Of a DNA stretch of 31,769 bases, positions 26,901 through 31,769 are shown piece by piece. The stretch spans positions 1 through 31,769 of the forward strand of contig CAZZLY010000028.1 of the NCBI GenBank assembly GCA_964655175.1. Reading direction: 5' to 3'. The DNA is from JAIOPA01 sp964655175. GTDB lineage: Bacteria; Eisenbacteria; RBG-16-71-46. The notes under the pieces are model-generated. The model did no database searches. It was given only the letters and a program-made list of their open reading frames with translations, and was not told where the DNA came from. Both the position numbers and the translations under genes were made by a program. How positions within the stretch are numbered: the first letter of the stretch is position 1; every line of letters begins with the position of its first letter.

Positions 26901-29900
26901 CGTTGCCGTGGACGTCGCTCACCTTGACCTGCACCGCCGGAGCGAGGGTCGAACCGGCCGTGGTCCCGGTCGGCGCGACGGTGAACGCCATGCTGCGCGC
27001 GGCCGCCGGCACGATGCCGAAGGTGGCGCTCGTCGCCGTCAACGTGCCGCTCGAGGCGACCAGCGCATGCGTGCCCGCGACCGTGAGGCGCAGCCCCGCG
27101 AACGTCGCCACGCCGTTCGCGTCGGACGGCACGGCAGCGCCGCCGGCGAGCGTCCCCGCACCGTTGGTGGCGAGCGCGATGGGCAGGCCGACGACCGGAT
27201 TGCCGAAGGCGTCGTTCGCACGCACCTGCACGGCGGGCGCGATCGCGGCGCCTGCGACCGTGGTCACGGGCGCGACGACGAACGTGAGCGCGGCCGCCGG
27301 CGCGGTGAGCACGTTGAACGACGCGCTCGTCACCGACGTGGCGCCGTTCGCGGCGACCAGCTGGTGCACGCCCACGCGATCCAGCGTCAGCGAATCGAAG
27401 ATCGCGAGACCGTTGGCGTCGGACGCGCGCTCGCCACCGCCCAGCAGCGTGCCCTCGCCGAGCAGGGACAGGATCACCGGCGTGTGGGGAACAGCGTTGC
27501 CGAAGCGGTCGCTCAGTCGCACCTGCACGGCGGGCGTCATCGTCGTACCGGCGACGACGTCGCTCGGCGGCACTGCGAAGTCCAGCGTCGCGAGCCCCGC
27601 GTTCACGATCGAGAACGTGTCGCTCTGGGCGACGACCGCGGCGCTCGTGGCGCGCAGACGCTTGAGGCCCGCCAGGTCCACGCGCAGATCGGTGAACGCG
27701 ACGCGACCGAGCGAATCCGTGAGCGACGTGCCCGCGCCGGTGAGCGTGCCCGTGCCCTCGAGCGTGAGCGCCACGGGCGTGCCGAGGGTGGGATTGCCGA
27801 AGCGGTCCTCGGCCTGCAGTCGAGCGATCGGCGCGAGCGGTTCGCCCGCGATCGTCGTCGCCGGCGCGCCGAGGAACGCGAGCGTCGCGACCGGGGCCGG
27901 AGCGACCGTGAACGGGAGGCTCGTCGCCGTGATCGTGTCGAGGGCCGCGAACAGCGTCTTGACGCCCATGCGATCCAGCGTGAGCGACGGGAACGCGACG
28001 CGCCCCTGGGCATCGGTGATGCTCGCCTCGCCGCCGGCGAGCGTGCCCGCACCGACGAGGGCGACCGTGACGGAGGCTCCGGGGACCGCGTTGCCGAACC
28101 GGTCCTGTGCGAGCAGGGCGACCGCCGGGCGGATCGCCGTGCCGGCCATCACGTCCGAGGGCGAGGTGACGAACGCGAGCGAGGCGGCGCGCTCCGGCGT
28201 CACCGAGAAGCTCGGGCTCACCGCGGTGATCGCGCCGCTCGCGGCGGTGAGGGTGTGCGGACCCGAGCGGTCGATGGCGAGTGCGGCGAACACCACGACG
28301 CCGAGGCTGTCGGTCGTACCCGCCGAATCGCCGGTGAGGACCCCGGCGCCGTCGAGCGTGAGCGAGACCGGGGCCGCGACGATGGGATTGCCGTGGGCAT
28401 CGTGCGCGACGACGGCGACGGCAGGGGACACGGGCGCACCCGCGACGACGTCCGTGGGCGGCGTCGTGAACGCGAGGGACGCGAGCGAGGCGGCGGACAC
28501 CTGGAAGTCGGCACTCGTGGTCGAGAGCGCGCCGCTCGCGGCGAGCAGCGCGTGCGGGCCGATGCGGTCGATCGTCAGCGTGGGGAACGTGGCCAGACCG
28601 TCGGCGTCGGTGGTGGAGGCCGAACCGCCGCTGAGCGTGCCCGCACCCTCGAGCGTGAGCGCGACCGCGGCTCCGGCGACGCGGTTGCCGAACGCATCCT
28701 GCGCCAGGACCTGCACGGCGGGGGTCATCGTCGCACCGGCGACCACCGCCGACGGCGGGACCGCGAACGTCAGCGACGAGGCTTCGGCGGCGACCACCGT
28801 GAACGAATCGCTGATCGCCGTGTGCGTACCGTTCGTGGCGAGCAGCGCGTGCCGACCGGCCCGCTCGAGGCTCAGGGCCGCGAAGGTGGCGACACCGCTC
28901 GAGTCGCTCGCCATCGTGCCACCGCCCACGAGCGTCGCTTCGCCGAGCACGGACAGCGTGATCACGCCGCCGGTCACGGGGTTGCCGAACGCGTCGGTCA
29001 CGGCGACGCGCACCGCGGGTGCGATCGCACGTCCGGCGACCACGGTCGTGGGCGCGGTCAGGAACGTCATCTGGGAAGGTTCGCCCGCGCGCACCGTGAA
29101 CGCGGGGCTCGTGGCGGAGACCACACCGGCATGCGCGGTGATCGTCTTGGCGCCCGCGCGATCGATCGCGAGCGTCGCGAACGTCACCGAGCCCAGCGAG
29201 TCGGTCGGAGTCGCGCCGCCACCCGTGAGCACGCCCGCGCCGTCCAGCGTGAGCGAGACCGGGGCCGCGGGCACGGGGTTGCCGAACGCGTCCAGCGCCT
29301 CGATGCGCACCGCGGGCGTCACCACGTCGCCCGCGACGACGTCGCTCGGCGGCGTGCCGAACGCGAGCGTCGCGACGGGACCCGCCGCGATCGTGAACGT
29401 CGCGCTCGTCGAGGTGAGCGCATCGGATGAAGCCGTGAGCGTCTTGGCACCCACGAGGTCGATCGCGAGCGCGTCGAACGTGGCGCTACCATCGGCGTCC
29501 GTCGCGAGGGGGCCGCCGCCCGTGAGGACGCCGAGACCGTTGAGCGCGAGCGCGACGCGCAGGCCCGGCACGACGTTGCCGAACGCGTCGTGCGCGACGA
29601 CGCGCACCGCGGGGCTCAGGGCGACACCGGCGACACCGTCGCCGGGTTCGGTCGCGAACGTGAGGAGCGCTGCGGGGGCGGGCGAGACCTGGAACGTGGC
29701 GCTCGTCGCGAGCACCGCGCCGCTCGTGGCACGCAGGCGGCGGGCACCGGAACGGTCCACCGACAGGGCCGTGAACGACGCGAGTCCGAGCGAATCGCTG
29801 GTCGCCGTGAGGCCGCCCGACAGCGTGCCGAGGCCCTCGAGTGCGAGCGCGACCGTGGCGCCGGGGACGACGTTGCCGAACGCGTCGTGCGCGACGACCT

Positions 29901-31769
29901 GCACGTCGGTCGTCATGGCGACGCCGGCGACGACGTCGGCGATCGGCGTCACGAACGCGAGCGTGGCCAAGGAGGCGTGCGACACGTGGAACGACGTGCT
30001 CGTGACGCTCAACAGCCCCGCCGAAGCGGTGAGCGACGGGGCGCCCACGCGATCGACCGTGAGCGCCGGGAAGGTCGCGATGCCGGTCGAGTCGGTCGCG
30101 ACGGCCACGCCGCCGGTGAGCACGCCTGCGCCCTCGAGCGCGAGCGCGATCGACAGACCCGGCACGACGTTGCCGAACGCGTCGCGTGCGATGACGTTGA
30201 CCGCGGGCGCGATCGCCACACCGGCGACGACGTCCGACGGCGACGTCGCGAACGCGAGCGACGCGGCGACCGCGGGCGAGACGGTGAACGAGGAGCTCGT
30301 GGCCGTGAGCGGGCCCGCGATCGCGGTGACCGTCTTGCGGCCGGCGAGGTCCACGGACACGGCATCGAAGGCGGCCACACCGTTCGCGTCGGTCACAACG
30401 TCGGCGCCACCCGTGAGCGTCCCGGTGCCGTTCAACGTGAGCGCGATCGCGAGGCCGGGAACCGTGTTCCCGAAAGCGTCGTGCGCGGTCACGGCGGTCG
30501 CCTGCGCCACGCCGGCGACGGCGTGCGACGGTTGCGTCGTGAACGCGAGCGAGGCGGCGTCCGCATGCGACACGGTGAACCCGGGGCTGGTGATCGTCAC
30601 GAGGCCGCTCGCCGCGGTCAGGGACTTGGCACCGGCGAGGTCCACCGAGAGCGAGTCCCAGCGCGCCACGCCGCTCGTGTCCGTCACCGTGCTCGTGCGG
30701 CCGAGGAGCGAGCCGCCACCGTTGAGCGTCAGCGCGACGGGCGCGCTCGGGATGACGTTGCCGAACGCGTCGTGCGCGACGACCTCGACCGCGGGCGCGA
30801 TCGCGACGCCCGCGACGACGTCCGAGGGCGGCGTCGTGAACGCCAGCGAGGCGACGGCGGCCGGCGACACGGTGAACGAAGCGCTCGTGGCGCTGAGCAG
30901 GCCCGCGGTCGCGGTCAGCGACTTGGCGCCCACGCGATCCACGTTCAGCTCCGCGTACGCCGCGAGACCGAGGGAGTCCGTCGCCACGGCCGTCCCGCCG
31001 ACCAGCGTGCCCGTGCCATTGAGCGACAGCGCGATCGACGTGCCGGGCACGAGGTTGCCGAACGCGTCGTGCGCGACGACCGTCACCGCGGGCGCGATGG
31101 CGACACCGGCGACCACTGCCGAAGGCTGCGTCGAGAAGGCGAGCGAGGCCGCGGCCGCAGGTGAGACCGTGAACGCGCTGCTCGTCGCGCGGAGCGGGCC
31201 CGCGGTCGCGGTGAGCGTCTTGCGGCCGACGAGGTCCACCGAGACGGCGGGGTAGGTCGCCGTGCCCGTGGCATCGGTGGCGAGGGCGGCACCGCCGGTC
31301 AGCGTGCCGGTGCCGTCGAGCGCGAGCGCGATGGACACGCCGGGGACCACGTTGCCGAACGCGTCGTGCGCGCTCACCTGAACGGCGGGCGACAGGGCGA
31401 CGCCGGCGACGACGTCCGAGGGCGACGTCGTGAACGCGAGCGAGGCGGCGGCGGCCGGCGAGACGGTGAACGAAGCGCTGGTGGCGGTGAGCAGCCCCGC
31501 GGTCGCGCTCAGCGTCTTGTCGCCGACGAGGTCCACCGAGGCGGCGTGGAAGGTGGCGACACCGAGCGAGTCGGTCACGACGGTCGCATCGCCACCGAGC
31601 GTGCCGGTGCCGGCCAGGCTCATCGTGACGGACACACCGGGCACCACGTTGCCGAACGCGTCGTGCGCGGTCACCGCGATCGCGGGCGCGATCGCCGCAC
31701 CGGCGACGACGTCCGAGGGCTGCGTGGTGAACGCGAGCGAGGCGGCGGCGGCCGGCGAGACCGCGAACG
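23935..31769 (-). CDS. Giant surface protein: Ig-like repeats, putative-Ig, dockerin-like pair, cohesin-like domain, sorting domain (5' end outside window)
   Basis: The frame is open to the right edge, so at least ~2610 residues are present and the N-terminus is missing. Going N to C: about 21 Big_1/invasin-type Ig repeats of ~99 aa (25523-31769), each with P-S-D-V-V-A-G, D-A-F-G-N-x-V-P-G and G-T-L-T-G-G cores. A putative-Ig domain follows (about 25255-25520, GTLPAGLSLASTGELTG), then a fibronectin-like stretch. Two dockerin-like calcium loops are next (GKGDNRVDFADLSLL, about 24815-24875; TTDGRVDFEDLAVL, about 24674-24730). A cohesin-like domain follows (about 24310-24605), and then an FlgD-Ig/type 9 sorting domain (23938-24215, with WTGDDD and GVYFARLV). 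It is probably an extracellular adhesin or scaffold. It is translationally coupled (GTGA) to the small cohesin-like gene. The long opposite-strand frames are shadows. Confidence 0.88.
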   Translation of the reverse strand, partial: FAVSPAAAASLAFTTQPSDVVAGAAIAPAIAVTAHDAFGNVVPGVSVTMSLAGTGTLGGDATVVTDSLGVATFHAASVDLVGDKTLSATAGLLTATSASFTVSPAAAASLAFTTSPSDVVAGVALSPAVQVSAHDAFGNVVPGVSIALALDGTGTLTGGAALATDATGTATYPAVSVDLVGRKTLTATAGPLRATSSAFTVSPAAAASLAFSTQPSAVVAGVAIAPAVTVVAHDAFGNLVPGTSIALSLNGTGTLVGGTAVATDSLGLAAYAELNVDRVGAKSLTATAGLLSATSASFTVSPAAVASLAFTTPPSDVVAGVAIAPAVEVVAHDAFGNVIPSAPVALTLNGGGSLLGRTSTVTDTSGVARWDSLSVDLAGAKSLTAASGLVTITSPGFTVSHADAASLAFTTQPSHAVAGVAQATAVTAHDAFGNTVPGLAIALTLNGTGTLTGGADVVTDANGVAAFDAVSVDLAGRKTVTAIAGPLTATSSSFTVSPAVAASLAFATSPSDVVAGVAIAPAVNVIARDAFGNVVPGLSIALALEGAGVLTGGVAVATDSTGIATFPALTVDRVGAPSLTASAGLLSVTSTSFHVSHASLATLAFVTPIADVVAGVAMTTDVQVVAHDAFGNVVPGATVALALEGLGTLSGGLTATSDSLGLASFTALSVDRSGARRLRATSGAVLATSATFQVSPAPAALLTFATEPGDGVAGVALSPAVRVVAHDAFGNVVPGLRVALALNGLGVLTGGGPLATDADGSATFDALAIDLVGAKTLTASSDALTSTSATFTIAAGPVATLAFGTPPSDVVAGDVVTPAVRIEALDAFGNPVPAAPVSLTLDGAGVLTGGGATPTDSLGSVTFATLAIDRAGAKTITAHAGVVSATSPAFTVRAGEPSQMTFLTAPTTVVAGRAIAPAVRVAVTDAFGNPVTGGVITLSVLGEATLVGGGTMASDSSGVATFAALSLERAGRHALLATNGTHTAISDSFTVVAAEASSLTFAVPPSAVVAGATMTPAVQVLAQDAFGNRVAGAAVALTLEGAGTLSGGSASTTDADGLATFPTLTIDRIGPHALLAASGALSTTSADFQVSAASLASLAFTTPPTDVVAGAPVSPAVAVVAHDAHGNPIVAAPVSLTLDGAGVLTGDSAGTTDSLGVVVFAALAIDRSGPHTLTAASGAITAVSPSFSVTPERAASLAFVTSPSDVMAGTAIRPAVALLAQDRFGNAVPGASVTVALVGAGTLAGGEASITDAQGRVAFPSLTLDRMGVKTLFAALDTITATSLPFTVAPAPVATLAFLGAPATTIAGEPLAPIARLQAEDRFGNPTLGTPVALTLEGTGTLTGAGTSLTDSLGRVAFTDLRVDLAGLKRLRATSAAVVAQSDTFSIVNAGLATLDFAVPPSDVVAGTTMTPAVQVRLSDRFGNAVPHTPVILSLLGEGTLLGGGERASDANGLAIFDSLTLDRVGVHQLVAANGATSVTSASFNVLTAPAAALTFVVAPVTTVAGAAIAPAVQVRANDAFGNPVVGLPIALATNGAGTLAGGAAVPSDANGVATFAGLRLTVAGTHALVASSGTLTATSATFGIVPAAARSMAFTVAPTGTTAGSTLAPAVQVKVSDVHGNGVPGTNVSLTLTGGGTLTGTASTATGTDGVAAFANLNVDLAGNHTLVAQSPGLTLVASPTFAITPAAARTLAFTTQPANTAAGATITPAVRVRVTDAFGNGVANTSVTVAMSDAAVLTGTLTATSNAAGFATFGTLATTVAGPHTLTATSGVLTPAISASFTIASGGVASLAFAASPLDAVAGTTLAPAVQVRASDAYGNRVAGGLVSLSLTGGGTLAGPTTIACDSTGLAHFNGLSVDRAGAHTLVATLGTVTATSATFTIAPAAPATLAFAVEPSDAVAGAALAPAVQVRVTDAFANLVPGAPVVLALAGAGTLTGADTVRTDALGLARFAGLRVAQVGTHTLVATHASLSATSRGFAIRAAGPASLEWWAQPSDVGVAAAIAPAVQVRVLDAYGNVVPAAPVALSLSGAGTLVGGSATSDALGIAHFASLTVDRAGVASLVATSGTATSATSASFTVSCPTLALSSLGTDSLSAGVTFTRKLATTGGVAPYAYHVSLGTLPAGLSLASTGELTGQATTPGTQTFTVTSTDAYACTVERRYTLTVIAVPNAIGDLTVTRAAGPGDGDGTIGLRVVFTPSPSATQIEVWRAPFGGYPRYDEAGGCDPLVSVYPPGAPWVRTAITASGQIDETADRDAWSYVVFQKNALGQISAASNHTVPMPNYRLGDNSTGFAIGKGDNRVDFADLSLLGAHYGVSGAALAADSVQYLDVGPTLDHTLKCRPTTDGRVDFEDLAVLATEFGNDAGLTSFAPQANGMLHRAQGTERVSYDAPDQVHAGETFAVTVTIEGAGRLQAISTQLTWDASVAEPLAMEPSDWVAAQGGLVLSSRPGNVDAALLGVREHGFVGQGTLATVRFRARRDGAPAIQLGAVDGRDAANRPLASELLQVAQRELLPTQTVQFAPTPNPSRGEATLSFALAKPGRVEFDLYGVDGRHVRSFANGPHAAGTFTLRWTGDDDQHHRVAPGVYFARLVTPDHRSTRRIVVLP
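24674..24875 (-). other. Dockerin-like calcium-loop pair
   Basis: Two F-hand-like units within the giant protein: GKGDNRVDFADLSLLGAHYG and, about 35 residues later, TTDGRVDFEDLAVLATEFG. Both keep the D-x-x-V-D-x-x-D-L-x-x-L pattern of dockerin type I repeats. The linker between them is longer than in classical cellulosomal dockerins. Confidence 0.65.
25523..31769 (-). repeat. Tandem array of about 21 Ig-like coding repeats, 297-bp period
   Basis: The period is measured directly from recurring coding blocks (for example the GTGAACGCGAGCGA block at 31430 and again at 31727, 297 bp apart). All units are in frame (99 aa), and I count 21 copies of the V-V-A-G/D-A-F-G-N core, the rightmost cut by the window edge. 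Units near the edge are most alike; units toward the C-terminus diverge (DRFGN, DAYGN, DAHGN variants). Confidence 0.92.

Noticed and set aside
25439..31255. A 1938-codon plus-strand open frame antisense to the Ig repeats (and another at 25855-29430)
   Set aside because: It mirrors the repeat period of the minus-strand gene, shows no domain or signal, and such antisense frames are expected from the extreme G/C third-position bias. The minus-strand frame has coherent domains.
25523..31769. The 297-bp periodicity as a CRISPR or noncoding satellite array
   Set aside because: The repeats stay in frame, vary mainly as protein-level substitutions, and encode a known kind of Ig-like fold.

Overview
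The window is about 31.8 kb of very GC-rich bacterial chromosome with a strong G/C third-position bias. It contains one 100-N scaffold gap, so it looks like a draft or metagenome-derived assembly. Three secreted proteins end in an FlgD-Ig/type 9-like C-terminal sorting domain. Together with a GWxTD-like TPR protein, cohesin and dockerin modules and a type IV minor-pilin operon, this suggests an FCB-group or neighbouring candidate phylum such as Candidatus Eisenbacteria. That placement is inference; no rRNA or ribosomal protein gene is present to test it, and I recognised no tRNA, CRISPR array, phage gene or insertion sequence.

Layout, left to right. (1) 21-3688, minus strand: a tight minor-pilin operon transcribed FimT/GspH-like, PilV-like, PilW-like, long PilX-like, then a 73-aa membrane protein. 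(2) 4179-9416, plus strand: sucA-sucB-lpdA, the complete 2-oxoglutarate dehydrogenase complex of the TCA cycle, closed by a strong hairpin. The N gap lies inside sucA and is clearly shorter than the missing sequence. (3) 9808-10578: a secreted DUF4114-like protein preceded by a pair of identical-architecture palindromes. (4) 10799-14201, plus strand: an MBL-fold hydrolase, a DedA membrane protein, an orphan MalK/UgpC-type ABC ATPase and a universal stress protein. (5) 14559-17077, minus strand: a secreted repeat protein with a sorting domain, translationally coupled to a rhodanese-methyltransferase fusion. (6) 17443-22627, plus strand: an iron-uptake operon with a DtxR-family regulator carrying a Cys-rich tail, FeoA, FeoB and an FeoB-associated Cys-rich small membrane protein. 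A TPR/GWxTD-like envelope protein follows 17 nt later, and then a stand-alone receiver protein. (7) 23126-31769, minus strand: a giant surface protein that runs off the right edge. It has about 21 Ig-like repeats of 297 bp, a putative-Ig domain, a dockerin-like pair, a cohesin-like domain and a sorting domain. It is coupled by a GTGA overlap to a small secreted cohesin-like protein.

The most interesting system is region 7: a giant Ig-repeat adhesin carrying both dockerin-like and cohesin-like modules, co-translated with a small cohesin partner and marked for a type 9-like route. This would fit a surface assembly outside the classical cellulosome setting. Second-tier items are the Cys-tailed DtxR regulator of feo, the twin ATTGCA-N3-TGCAAT palindromes, the rhodanese-methyltransferase fusion, and the habitual ATGA/GTGA overlaps (six junctions) that couple functional partners.
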